A stretch of DNA of 64,000 bases from Ralstonia sp. A12. Its GTDB lineage: Bacteria > Pseudomonadota > Gammaproteobacteria > Burkholderiales > Burkholderiaceae. A program made the translations under genes and the position numbers. Where the stretch lies: positions 1 to 64,000 of the forward strand of contig NZ_JSZO01000014.1 of NCBI RefSeq assembly GCF_000801955.1, written 5' to 3'. Under the pieces are notes generated by a model, which was given only the letters and a program-made list of their open reading frames with translations, was not told the DNA's origin and searched no databases. Below are positions 9,024 through 17,283 of the stretch, in pieces (within the stretch, counting starts at the first letter, position 1; each line of letters begins with the position of its first letter).

Positions 9024-10205
9024 TTAGTAGAGTTCGATGCCGACGGCGGTCGCTTCACCTCCGCCGATGCACAGGCTCGCCACACCGCGCTTGCCGCCAC
9101 GGTGTTGCAGCGCGCCCAGCAGTGTCGCGATCACGCGCGCGCCCGATGCCCCGATCGGATGGCCCAGCGCACACGCGCCGCCATTCACGTTCACCTTCTC
9201 GTGCGGGATGTGCAGGTCGTGCATCGCCGCCATCGGCACCACGGCAAAGGCTTCGTTGATCTCGAACAGATCGACATTGCCTGAGTTCCAGTCGAGCTTC
9301 TTGAACAGCTTGTCGATGGCCGTGACCGGCGCGGTGGTGAACCAGCCCGGCGCCTGTGCGTGCGTGGTGTGGCCCAGCATCACCGCCAGCGGCGTGATGC
9401 CGAGTTGCTTGGCGGTGGATTCGCGCATCATCACCAGCGCAGCGGCACCATCGTTGATCGACGAGGAGGAAGCGGCCGTCACCGTGCCGTCCTTCTTGAA
9501 CGCGGGTTTGAGCGAGGGGATCTTGTCGACCTTGATGCGGCGCGGGCCTTCGTCGGTGTCGATGATCGTGTCGCCGGCCTTGCTCGATACGGTCACGGGC
9601 GTGATTTCCCAGCGGAATGCGCCGGATTCCGTAGCCTCTTGCGCGCGGCGCACGGACGTCATTGCGAAGTGGTCTTGCGCCTCGCGGGTGAAGCCGTACT
9701 TCTCGGCACAGTCTTCGCCGAAGGTGCCCATCGCGCGGCCTTTGTCGTAGGCGTCTTCCAGGCCGTCCAGCATCATGTGGTCGTAGATCATGCCGTGACC
9801 GATGCGGTAGCCGCCGCGGCCTTTCGGGATCAGGTAGGGCGCGTTGGTCATGCTTTCCATGCCGCCGGCCACAACCACATCCAGCGACCCTGCGAGCAGG
9901 GCGTCGTAGGCATTCATTGCAGCGCGCATGCCCGAGCCGCACATCTTGTTGATCGTGGTGCAGCCGACCGACAGCGGCAGGCCTGCGCCGAGTGCTGCCT
10001 GGCGTGCGGGCGCCTGGCCCTGGCCGGCGGGCAGCACGCAACCCATGATGACTTCTTCAATCTGTTCCGGCTTCAGGCCGGCGCGCTCGACTGCTGCGCG
10101 GATGGCGGCGGCGCCGAGTTGCGGAGCAGTGAGGCTGGCGAGTTCGCCCTGAAAGGCGCCCATCGGGGTGCGGGCTGCTGAGGCGATGACGATGCGGTCG
10201 GACAT
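9024..10205 (-). CDS. Acetyl-CoA acetyltransferase (thiolase)
   Basis: The 393-residue thiolase has the acyl-accepting cysteine C89 in INKMCGSGM, the GHPIGASGAR His motif and the C-terminal CIGGGEATA Cys motif. It condenses or cleaves acetoacetyl-CoA or a longer 3-ketoacyl-CoA. ATG 10205 is chosen because AGGAGA lies 8-9 bases before it; the ATG at 10238 has no such site. It is the first gene of the packed minus-strand run down to bioB. Hairpin element copy 2 ends about 75 bp upstream, inside the likely leader or promoter. Confidence 0.94.
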   Translation of the reverse strand: MSDRIVIASAARTPMGAFQGELASLTAPQLGAAAIRAAVERAGLKPEQIEEVIMGCVLPAGQGQAPARQAALGAGLPLSVGCTTINKMCGSGMRAAMNAYDALLAGSLDVVVAGGMESMTNAPYLIPKGRGGYRIGHGMIYDHMMLDGLEDAYDKGRAMGTFGEDCAEKYGFTREAQDHFAMTSVRRAQEATESGAFRWEITPVTVSSKAGDTIIDTDEGPRRIKVDKIPSLKPAFKKDGTVTAASSSSINDGAAALVMMRESTAKQLGITPLAVMLGHTTHAQAPGWFTTAPVTAIDKLFKKLDWNSGNVDLFEINEAFAVVPMAAMHDLHIPHEKVNVNGGACALGHPIGASGARVIATLLGALQHRGGKRGVASLCIGGGEATAVGIELY

Positions 10206-10279
10206 TTCTGCAATCTCCTGGTGCTGTGCTTGGGACATGGTTCTGCACTTGTGGTGCAGGTTCTGTGTGTCTCTTGCTT

Positions 10280-10496
10280 GGGGATTTGTTCTTGTGGTGC
10301 ATCCCCTGTTTTCATCCCCTGCCGGGGCTGACTCACTTTCTTTGTCTTGCCAAAGAAAGTAAGCAAAGAAAGGCGCGCCCGAGATGGCGACACCCTCCTT
10401 GAATTTTTGTAACCGTGCGGAGACGGGGAAAACTCGCTGCGCTCAGACAGTTCCCCGTCTTTTTTCCGCCCGCTTACAAAAATTCAAGGCGCCATC
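10280..10496 (-). repeat. Multi-hairpin dispersed element, copy 2 (inverted)
   Basis: This copy has the same layout as copies 1 and 3 on the opposite strand. The clamp GATGGCG (10383-10389) pairs with CGCCATC (10490-10496). A 14-bp perfect arm pair is at 10399-10412 and 10474-10487, and a 10-bp inner pair is AGACGGGGAA (10421-10430) with TTCCCCGTCT (10451-10460). The second hairpin is 10335-10344 with 10351-10360, the third CCCC/GGGG is at 10316-10327, and the fourth is GGGGAT (10280-10285) with ATCCCC (10301-10306). Arm sequences differ from the other copies but still pair. It lies upstream of the thiolase gene. Confidence 0.9.
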
Positions 10497-10554
10497 AAGG
10501 GCAGGAAGGTCAACGGCCAAACCGTTGGTGTGCGTGCTCTGTCAGGCTCTTGTG

Positions 10555-10603
<49 letters not shown>

Positions 10604-10666
10604 TTGCGTCTTGCCGCGTACCTAATACTGCGTTTGTGCGTCGATGGTGTTGCCGTTGTTGCCCTA

Positions 10667-10889
10667 GATGGCGCCTTGAATTTCTGTTGCAGGGAGGAAA
10701 AAGGAAGGGAAACTGTTTGAGCGCAGCGAGTTTTTCCCTTCCCCTCCCTGCGACAGAAATTCAAGGGGAAGCCGCCATCTCGGGCGCGCCTTTCTTTGCT
10801 TACTTTCTTTGGCAAGACAAAGAAAGTGAGTCAGCCCCGGCAGGGGATGAAACAAGGGATGGACCACCAACAAAAAGCCACCCCTGAAC
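10667..10889 (+). repeat. Multi-hairpin dispersed element, copy 3
   Basis: The clamp GATGGCG (10667-10673) pairs with CGCCATC (10773-10779). The long arms are 10676-10697 with 10743-10764 (one G-T wobble), and the inner arms are GGAAGGGAAA (10703-10712) with TTTCCCTTCC (10733-10742). The second hairpin is 10802-10811 with 10818-10827, the third is CCCC/GGGG at 10835-10846, and the fourth is GGGATGG (10856-10862) with the imperfect partner CCACCCC. It ends 14 bp from the carbonic anhydrase stop, the same placement as copy 1 has beside bioB. Confidence 0.9.
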
Positions 10890-10903
10890 AGCCAAACTAA
10901 AAA

Positions 10904-11584
10904 TCAAAACCCAACCGGCGTAGGCGCACTCCCATCCTTGCCATAGTTCAGCCAGGCATCCGAAAGCTGCGCATGCAGTTCCTCATTGGAATTCACCGCC
11001 ATGCCCAGATTGCGCAACATCCCGTCCTTCACGCCGTAAATCCAGCCATGCACTGTCAGCGGCTGCCCACGATCCCAGGCGTCCTGCACGATCGTCGTCA
11101 GGCACACGTTGTTGACCTGGTGAATCACGTTCAGCTCGCACAGGCGGTCATGGCGCGACTGATCGTTGACCACCGTGCCGAGATACGTTTCGTGCTGCTC
11201 CGCCACGTCACGCACGTGACGAATCCAGTTGTCCGCCAGCCCGAAGCGCTGCTTGGTCAGCGCAGCCTTCACACCCGAGCAACCGTAGTGGCCCACCACG
11301 GTGATGTGCCGGATCTTCAGCACTTCCACCGCAAACTGCAGCACCGACAGGCAGTTCAAGTCCGAGTGCACCACCACGTTGGCGATGTTGCGGTGGACGA
11401 ACACCTCACCCGGCGGCAGGCCGATGATCTGGTTGGCAGGCACGCGCGAATCCGAACAGCCGATCCACAGGTATTCCGGGTTTTGCTGGTTGGCCAGGCT
11501 CGAGAAGAATTCCGGGTCTTCAGCGTTGACGCGCTCGACCCACTTGCGGTTGTTCTCGAAGAGTTCTTTGATGCGATGTGGCAT
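10904..11584 (-). CDS. can: Beta-class carbonic anhydrase
   Basis: The 226-residue enzyme interconverts CO2 and bicarbonate. Zinc ligands are visible as C43, D45, H99 and C102 (CSDSR and GHYGCSGV). The size and motifs match proteobacterial Can. It starts 23 bp after aceK on the same strand and ends just before hairpin element copy 3, which could act as the 3' end of the transcript. Bicarbonate supply suits the biotin-dependent carboxylase coded nearby, but this link is inference. Confidence 0.95.
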   Translation of the reverse strand: MPHRIKELFENNRKWVERVNAEDPEFFSSLANQQNPEYLWIGCSDSRVPANQIIGLPPGEVFVHRNIANVVVHSDLNCLSVLQFAVEVLKIRHITVVGHYGCSGVKAALTKQRFGLADNWIRHVRDVAEQHETYLGTVVNDQSRHDRLCELNVIHQVNNVCLTTIVQDAWDRGQPLTVHGWIYGVKDGMLRNLGMAVNSNEELHAQLSDAWLNYGKDGSAPTPVGF

Positions 11585-11607
11585 GTTTTCCCGTCGTGTT
11601 GAGAGAG

Positions 11608-13458
11608 TTAGGCGGCGGCGCGTTGCAGCGTTGTTGTGACCTGTTCGGTCGTGTGTTCGGCTGCAGTCCCCTGTGCGCCGGCGCCGTATCGGTTGACGAA
11701 GCGTTCGCTTGCGTCATACGCGTAGAAATCGTGAGTCTGTCCAGACAGCAGGCGTTCCTTGTAGGACTGCCACATGGCCGGGTCGAAAAAGTCTGCGTGG
11801 TGCCTGAGGAAGGCTTCGCGCACGCGCGGGTCGCCCAGCAGGAACGTGCCGTACGTCTCCGGAAAGATGTCGTGCGGGCCAACGCTGTACCAGACCTCGC
11901 CCGACATCTCTTCCTCTTCGGTGCGCGCTTGCGGGACCTTGCGGACATTGCAATCGGTGAGGTATTCGATCTCGTCGTAGTCGTAGAAGACCACGCGGCC
12001 GTGGCGCGTCACGCCAAAGTTCTTGTACAGCATGTCGCCGGGGAAGATGTTCGCGGCGATCAGTTCCTTGATGGCGTTGCCGTATTCGATGATGCCGTGC
12101 TCGACCTGCGCATCGGTGCCTTCGTGCAGCCAGATGTTCAGCGGCGTCATGCGGCGCTCGATGTAGACGTGGCGGATGACGATCTCTTGGCTGCCGTCTT
12201 CACCGCGCTGGTACTCGACCATCGAGGGGGCATGCTTCTCCAGCTCCTTGATGAGTTCTTCATCAAAGCGCGACAGCGGAAAGGCCACGTCGGAGTACTC
12301 CAGCGTATCGGCCATGCGGCCCACGCGGTCGTGGCGCTTGACGAGCTGGTACTTGCTTTTGATCAGCTCGCGCGTGGTTTCCTTCGGCGGCGGGAAGTAG
12401 TCCTTGATGACCTTGAAGACGTACGGGTACGACGGCAGCGTGAACACCAGCATCACCAGCCCCTTGATCCCGGGCGCGATGATGAACTTGTCCGACGAGT
12501 GCTGCTGGTGGTGGAGGAAATCCCGGTAGAACAGGTTCTTGCCCTGCTTCTGCAGACCGAGCGAGGTGTAGATCTCGGCGCGCGGCTTGCGCGGCATCAG
12601 GTCACGCAGGAAGGTCACGTAGGCCGACGGAATCTCCATGTCCACCATGAAGTACGAGTGCGTGAACGAGAACAGGATCATCAACTGTTCCGGGCGCAGC
12701 AGCACGCTGTCCAGTCGCAGCTGGCCGTCGGGGTTGCGCATGATCGGCACCGCCAGCGGGTACGTCTTGTCGCCGTTGATGACGCGCCCGATGATGTACG
12801 CCGCCGTGTTGCGGAAGAACAGCGACGACAGCACGTGGATCTGGAAATTCGGCGCGATGCGGAATTCGCCAAAGTGCTCGGTCACGGCGCGCACCACGTA
12901 GCCGACGTCGCGCGGCAGGTCTTCAAATGGCGTCTGCAACTGGAAGTTGTGGACGATGCGCTCAAGGCAGGCACCCAGGCCGTCGCGCGTGCCGGGGTAA
13001 TAGGCGCGGTACGTCGGCTTGGTGGGCGACTCTTCGTTCTCGATGTATTCCGTCGAGACGGCCGGCCGCACGAAGATGAAATCGTTGTTGAAGTACGAGC
13101 GGTGCAGGATGCGCGTGCACACCGAGTTGAAGAAGGTCTCGGCGCACTCGGGCTGGTGATGGTTGGTCAGCAGGCCGATGAAGTGCAGCTTGATCTGGCG
13201 CCAGATCTCGTCGTCGATGTTCTCGGCGTCGTATTCATCTTCCAGGATGACCGACGCTTCGCGCACACGCTCGTCGTAGTAGGCGATGCGGTCGCGCTGC
13301 AATTGCTGCATGGCCGCCCAGTCCCCGTGCTCGAAGGCCGCCTTGGCCTCAATGCAGACCTCGCGGAACAAGCGGTAGTGCTTGTCGAAGCCGTCGAGCA
13401 TCGTACGGGCGACGTCAAAGGCAATCTGCGAGGACAGGAGCTTGGGGAAATGGGACAT
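11608..13458 (-). CDS. aceK: Isocitrate dehydrogenase kinase/phosphatase
   Basis: This 616-residue bifunctional enzyme phosphorylates and dephosphorylates isocitrate dehydrogenase, steering carbon between the TCA cycle and the glyoxylate shunt during growth on acetate, fatty acids or leucine. Diagnostic stretches are [14 protein letters not shown] (ATP-binding region) and [20 protein letters not shown]. It is slightly longer than the E. coli protein because of an extended C-terminus rich in Ala and Thr. ATG 13458 (MSHFPKLL) is preferred over one 45 bases upstream. No aceA or aceB is near; the neighbour is liuA, which feeds acetyl-CoA. Confidence 0.96.
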   Translation of the reverse strand: MSHFPKLLSSQIAFDVARTMLDGFDKHYRLFREVCIEAKAAFEHGDWAAMQQLQRDRIAYYDERVREASVILEDEYDAENIDDEIWRQIKLHFIGLLTNHHQPECAETFFNSVCTRILHRSYFNNDFIFVRPAVSTEYIENEESPTKPTYRAYYPGTRDGLGACLERIVHNFQLQTPFEDLPRDVGYVVRAVTEHFGEFRIAPNFQIHVLSSLFFRNTAAYIIGRVINGDKTYPLAVPIMRNPDGQLRLDSVLLRPEQLMILFSFTHSYFMVDMEIPSAYVTFLRDLMPRKPRAEIYTSLGLQKQGKNLFYRDFLHHQQHSSDKFIIAPGIKGLVMLVFTLPSYPYVFKVIKDYFPPPKETTRELIKSKYQLVKRHDRVGRMADTLEYSDVAFPLSRFDEELIKELEKHAPSMVEYQRGEDGSQEIVIRHVYIERRMTPLNIWLHEGTDAQVEHGIIEYGNAIKELIAANIFPGDMLYKNFGVTRHGRVVFYDYDEIEYLTDCNVRKVPQARTEEEEMSGEVWYSVGPHDIFPETYGTFLLGDPRVREAFLRHHADFFDPAMWQSYKERLLSGQTHDFYAYDASERFVNRYGAGAQGTAAEHTTEQVTTTLQRAAA

Positions 13459-13617
13459 GGCGTGTGCGCGGGGGAGGGCGGGAGAGCGACAAAAAACCGG
13501 CAAACCAGGAAGACCTAGATTGTATGGCCTTCGCTGCTGCGTTCGCGTCCTACAAACCGTTCCGCCTCCTTATCCGTTTGGCCGATGGCCCATGCCATCA
13601 GCCCACCCGTGCCCGCC

Positions 13618-14799
13618 TTACATCGTTTCTGCGTACAGCTCCCGGCCAATCAGCATGCGGCGGATTTCCGAGGTGCCGGCGCCAATCTCGTACAGCTTGG
13701 CGTCGCGCCACAGGCGGCCAACCGGGAATTCGTTGATGTAGCCGTTGCCACCCAGAATCTGGATGGCTTCGCCGGCCATCCAGGTGGCCTTCTCGGCGGT
13801 ATAGAGGATCACACCAGCGCAGTCCTTGCGCACCTGGCGCACGTGGTCGCGGCCCAGCGAATCGAGGTTCTTGCCGACCGTGTACAGGTAGGCGCGGCAC
13901 GCCTGCAGCGTCGTGTACATGTCGGCGATCTTGCCCTGGATGAGCTGGAATTCACCAATGCTCTGGCCGAATTGCTTGCGGTCGTGGATGTACGGTGTGA
14001 CCACGTCCATGCAGGCCTGCATGATGCCGATCGGGCCGCCGGAGAGCACCGCGCGCTCGTAGTCCAGACCGCTCATCAGCACCTTGGTGCCGCCGTTTTC
14101 CTGGCCGAGGATGTTCTCCACCGGCACTTCCACGTTGTCGAACACCAGCTCGCCCGTGTGCGAGCCGCGCATGCCGAGCTTGTCCAGCTTCTGCGCTACC
14201 GAGAAGCCCTTCATGCCCTTTTCGACAATGAACGCCGTCATGCCGCGCGCGCCCAGCTCGGGCTCGGTCTTGGCGTAGACGACCAGCACGTCGCAGTCGG
14301 GGCCGTTGGTGATCCACATCTTGGTGCCGTTGAGCACGTAGCGGTCGCCCTTGAGTTCAGCGCGCAGCTTCATGCTGACGACGTCGGAGCCGGCATTCGG
14401 CTCGCTCATGGCCAGCGCGCCCACCCATTCACCGGACACCAGCTTGGGCAAGTACTTGGCCTTTTGGGCCGGCGTGCCGTTGCGGTGGATCTGGTTGACG
14501 CACAGGTTCGAGTGCGCCCCATACGACAGGCCGACCGACGCCGAGGCGCGGCTGATTTCTTCCATGGCGATCATGTGCGCCAGGTAGCCCATGTTGGCGC
14601 CGCCGTATTCCTCGGCCACCGTGATGCCGAGCACGCCAAGGTCGCCCATCTTGCGCCACGCATCCATCGGGAACTGGTCGGTGCGGTCGATCTCGCCCGC
14701 ACGCGGTGCCAGCTCGCCCTGTGCCCAGTCGCGCACGGCCGAACGCAGCATCTCGATGTCTTCGCCCAAGTCGAATTTCAGGCCGGGCAGGTCAATCAT
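13618..14799 (-). CDS. liuA: Isovaleryl-CoA dehydrogenase
   Basis: This is the first CoA-level step of leucine degradation, oxidising isovaleryl-CoA to 3-methylcrotonyl-CoA with FAD. The 393-residue protein carries the IVD-type catalytic Glu in [12 protein letters not shown], while the usual acyl-CoA dehydrogenase position reads GAGTSEIRR. That swap is the hallmark of isovaleryl-CoA dehydrogenase. Other landmarks are [15 protein letters not shown] and [13 protein letters not shown]. The gene lies behind a LiuR palindrome and its promoter at 14931-14958, about 130 bp upstream of the start. Confidence 0.95.
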   Translation of the reverse strand: MIDLPGLKFDLGEDIEMLRSAVRDWAQGELAPRAGEIDRTDQFPMDAWRKMGDLGVLGITVAEEYGGANMGYLAHMIAMEEISRASASVGLSYGAHSNLCVNQIHRNGTPAQKAKYLPKLVSGEWVGALAMSEPNAGSDVVSMKLRAELKGDRYVLNGTKMWITNGPDCDVLVVYAKTEPELGARGMTAFIVEKGMKGFSVAQKLDKLGMRGSHTGELVFDNVEVPVENILGQENGGTKVLMSGLDYERAVLSGGPIGIMQACMDVVTPYIHDRKQFGQSIGEFQLIQGKIADMYTTLQACRAYLYTVGKNLDSLGRDHVRQVRKDCAGVILYTAEKATWMAGEAIQILGGNGYINEFPVGRLWRDAKLYEIGAGTSEIRRMLIGRELYAETM

Positions 14800-14930
14800 G
14801 GTGGGTCTCCTTGGGCGCGTGCATGGAAATCAGGCCGCGCGTGTCTCTGGGTAAGTGTTCTGGCGCTGTGATGTGCACGCCGCTTGTGACGGGCGCACCG
14901 ACGCCGGGAGGGGGCTACAGGGTGTTGCGT

Positions 14931-14958
14931 ATTGTATTGACGTTTACGTAAACGTCAA
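14931..14958 (-). promoter_or_regulatory. liuA promoter overlapped by a perfect LiuR palindrome
   Basis: Bases 14937-14958 are a perfect 22-bp palindrome with half-sites TTGACGTTTAC and GTAAACGTCAA. Read on the minus strand, its first six bases TTGACG (14958-14953) form a consensus -35 box. After a 16-bp spacer made of the rest of the palindrome comes a -10-like TACAAT (14936-14931). A regulator bound here would cover the whole promoter spacer. LiuR, a MerR-family regulator of leucine catabolism, is coded immediately upstream and its known sites have this character. Confidence 0.85.
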
Positions 14959-14986
14959 TAAGCGTCAACTACGTAAAGTTGCGGAA

Positions 14987-15493
14987 TCAGGCCGCCTTGC
15001 GTCGCTTCGGCGGCTTGGCTGTGCCTGCCTGGGCGTCTTCCAGCAGGCGACGGCATTGGCGCTCGTGCTGGTCGATTTCGGCCAGTTGGGCATTCAGGTC
15101 ATCCAACTGCTGCGTGAGTACCGCACGATGTTGCGCCAGTGACGCCAGGAAGCGCTCCAGTTGCGGCACCGTATCGCGCGGCGATTCGTACAGATCCAGG
15201 ATCTCCTTGATCTCGCCCAGCGACAGCCCGAGCCGCTTGCCGCGCAAGGTCAGCTTCAGGCGCGTGCGCTCGCCGGCGGAATACACGCGACGGCGCCCGC
15301 CCGGGCCCTGGCGATCCGGCGCCAGCAGGCCCTGGTCTTCGTAGAAGCGGATGGCGCGCGGCGTGATGTCGAACTCGCGCGCGAGGTCGGTGATGGTGTA
15401 GCTGGCGTCGGCCGGGGCGTCAGTCAGGCAGGCGTCGCCCGATTCGAGATCAGCGGCAAGCGCGGCGGTGGCAGACGAAGTGGAGACGGACAT
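14987..15493 (-). CDS. liuR: MerR-family regulator of leucine/isovalerate catabolism
   Basis: The 168-residue protein has a MerR winged helix (YTITDLAREFDITPRAIRFYEDQGLL, residues about 32-57), the wing segment with RRRVYSAGERTRL, and a long C-terminal dimerisation helix (about 110-150). A cluster of basic residues closes the protein. No Cys ligand set for metals is present, so an acyl-CoA effector is more likely, as in LiuR. It lies directly upstream of liuA in the same direction, and both palindromic sites flank it. The N-terminal 25 residues are a low-complexity extension. Confidence 0.92.
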   Translation of the reverse strand: MSVSTSSATAALAADLESGDACLTDAPADASYTITDLAREFDITPRAIRFYEDQGLLAPDRQGPGGRRRVYSAGERTRLKLTLRGKRLGLSLGEIKEILDLYESPRDTVPQLERFLASLAQHRAVLTQQLDDLNAQLAEIDQHERQCRRLLEDAQAGTAKPPKRRKAA

Positions 15494-15574
15494 ACGGCGG
15501 AGAATCCAGTGATGGCTGAAGCACGCCGGGCAGTGTCATTAAGTTTTCGCTTAAGATGGATGACCGGCGGCGAA

Positions 15575-15596
15575 TTGACGTTTACGTTAGCGTCAA
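15575..15596 (+). promoter_or_regulatory. Second LiuR-type operator
   Basis: The half-sites TTGACGTTTAC and GTTAGCGTCAA form a 22-bp palindrome with two mismatches. It is nearly the same as the liuA site. It sits between liuR (start 15493, minus) and the metallo-beta-lactamase-fold gene (start 15667, plus), so it could control liuR, the divergent gene, or both. I see no clear -10 box next to it. Confidence 0.8.
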
Positions 15597-15666
15597 TGGC
15601 GCCAAACCGCAATCGCAGAGACCGCTTGACGGTAGACCCCAAGGCGGCGACCGAGACCACATCCTC

Positions 15667-16746
15667 ATGAACGCGCTCGAACACCAACTCGACTATCCCT
15701 TTGGCGACACGCTTCCCGAAGGCGGCACGCGGTTTGAAGTCGCCCCCGGCATCTACTGGCTGCGCATGCCGCTGCCGTTTGCGCTCGATCACATCAACCT
15801 CTGGCTGCTGCGCGATCATCAGGACGGGCAAGACGGCTGGACCATCATCGACTGCGGCATCAACCACGAAGCCATTCGCGGGTATTGGGAAACCATCTTC
15901 GCGCACCACCTCGACGGTCTGCCGGTGCTGCGCGTGCTGGTTACGCACTGCCATCCGGATCACGTCGGCCTCTCCAACTGGCTGTGCGAAGGCGGTGATG
16001 CCAAGCGCTGGAACGTGCGCCTGTGGATGAGCCTGGGCGACTACGCTTTCGCCCGCATGCTGGTCGGCGGCACCGGTGCATCGAACGCCGGCGGAGAATT
16101 TGCTGCACGCCACTTTGCCAAGCACGGCCTGACGGACGAAGCCTCCATCGACGGCATCCGCAACCGCAAGGATTACTACAGCACGCTGGTGCCGGGCATC
16201 CCGGGCCAGTACCGCCGCTTGATGGACGGCGACACCGTCACCATCGGCCGCCACAACTGGCGCGTCATCACCGGCTTTGGCCACGCGCCCGAGCACGTCG
16301 CGCTCTACAGTGATGATGCCAATGTGCTGATCTCCGGTGACATGGTCCTGCCGCGCATCTCTACCAACGTGAGCGTGTTCGATCTGGAACCCGAGGCCGA
16401 TCCGCTCACGCTGTATCTCGATTCGCTCGGCAAGTACGCGCCGCTGCCGGCCGACGTGCTGATCCTGCCGTCGCACGGGCGGCCGTTCCGCGGGCTGCAT
16501 ACGCGTATCCAGCAACTGCGTGATCACCACGTCGACCGCCTGGCCGACACGCTGGCTGCGTGCAAGGCGGCACCGCAATCCGCACGCGACATCGTCAACG
16601 TCATCTTCAAGCGCCAGTTCGACGTGCACCAGATGACCTTCGCCATGGGCGAGGCGCTGGCGCACCTGCACGCCTTATGGCACCGTGGTGAACTGGTGCG
16701 CGAAACCGGCACCGACGGCATTGTCCGCTTTCACGCAGTTGCATAA
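15667..16746 (+). CDS. Metallo-beta-lactamase-fold hydrolase, probable LiuR regulon member
   Basis: The 359-residue protein has the metal motif THCHPDHVG (H94, H96, D98, H99), further His near GHAPEHVALY, the metal-bridging Asp in ISGDMVLPRIS, and a late SHGRPF His. A long C-terminal helical part follows. It resembles glyoxalase II or acyl-CoA thioesterase-like MBL proteins; the substrate is unknown. ATG 15667 is chosen because the upstream in-frame ATG at 15556 would put the operator inside the gene. Its 5' region holds the second LiuR site, so I infer a role linked to leucine or acyl-CoA breakdown. Confidence 0.85.
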   Translation: MNALEHQLDYPFGDTLPEGGTRFEVAPGIYWLRMPLPFALDHINLWLLRDHQDGQDGWTIIDCGINHEAIRGYWETIFAHHLDGLPVLRVLVTHCHPDHVGLSNWLCEGGDAKRWNVRLWMSLGDYAFARMLVGGTGASNAGGEFAARHFAKHGLTDEASIDGIRNRKDYYSTLVPGIPGQYRRLMDGDTVTIGRHNWRVITGFGHAPEHVALYSDDANVLISGDMVLPRISTNVSVFDLEPEADPLTLYLDSLGKYAPLPADVLILPSHGRPFRGLHTRIQQLRDHHVDRLADTLAACKAAPQSARDIVNVIFKRQFDVHQMTFAMGEALAHLHALWHRGELVRETGTDGIVRFHAVA

Positions 16747-16769
16747 CACGCGCATAACCCGGAGCCCCC

Positions 16770-17156
16770 ATGGCTGACCAGCACGATGTTCTCGACGACA
16801 GCGCCATGGTCTTGCCGTTTCCGGCACAGACCCCCACGGCGCCGTACTACGCAGTGATCTTTGCCTCCACCCGCACGGATGGCGACAACGGCTATGGTGC
16901 GATGGCCGATCGCATGGTCGAGCTGGCGCGCGACATGCCGGGCTTTCTGGGTATCGAATCCGTGCGCGACGAAGCCGCAACGGAGCAGGGGCGGCCGGGC
17001 ATCACGGTGTCGTACTGGTCGTCATTGGAAGCCATTCGCGAATGGAAGAACCAAGTCGAGCACCTGGCCGCGCAGAAGATGGGCCGCGAGAAGTGGTATG
17101 AAACGTATCACCTGCGGATCGCCAAAGTGGAATACGACTACGGGTTTGAGCGCTGA
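16770..17156 (+). CDS. Antibiotic-biosynthesis-monooxygenase-fold (ABM) protein
   Basis: The 128-residue protein has a dimeric alpha/beta ABM fold: PYYAVIFASTRTDGDNGY, MVELARDMPGFLGIESVRDE, then ISVTYW-like VSYWSSLEAIREWKN and the C-terminal YHLRIAKVEYDYGF. Members include heme-degrading and quinol-oxidising enzymes, but many have no known role. It starts 23 bp after the MBL-fold gene in the same direction and is probably co-transcribed from the LiuR-controlled region. Confidence 0.82.
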   Translation: MADQHDVLDDSAMVLPFPAQTPTAPYYAVIFASTRTDGDNGYGAMADRMVELARDMPGFLGIESVRDEAATEQGRPGITVSYWSSLEAIREWKNQVEHLAAQKMGREKWYETYHLRIAKVEYDYGFER

Positions 17157-17251
17157 CAGCAGGAATAGCCTGATCGCACCGCACGCCAATCTGCGGCCAC
17201 CCGTTTTAGGATTCTTCTCATTTTCTGAAGGGGCGCACTCCATAACAATCG

Positions 17252-17278
17252 GCTCAACATCTTCTTAACGTGTTGAGC
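17252..17278. promoter_or_regulatory. Inverted repeat just before the usher start
   Basis: GCTCAACA (17252-17259) and TGTTGAGC (17271-17278) are a perfect 8-bp inverted repeat with an 11-base gap, ending five bases before the usher ATG. No standard ribosome site is visible here. The repeat may be an operator or an RNA hairpin that limits translation of the first fimbrial gene. The remaining bases from 17157 show nothing further. Confidence 0.55.
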
Positions 17279-17283
17279 GTGCA

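Noticed and set aside
11578-13518. A 646-codon open frame opposite aceK
   Set aside because: AceK on the minus strand explains the stretch; the opposite frame lacks any protein-family pattern.
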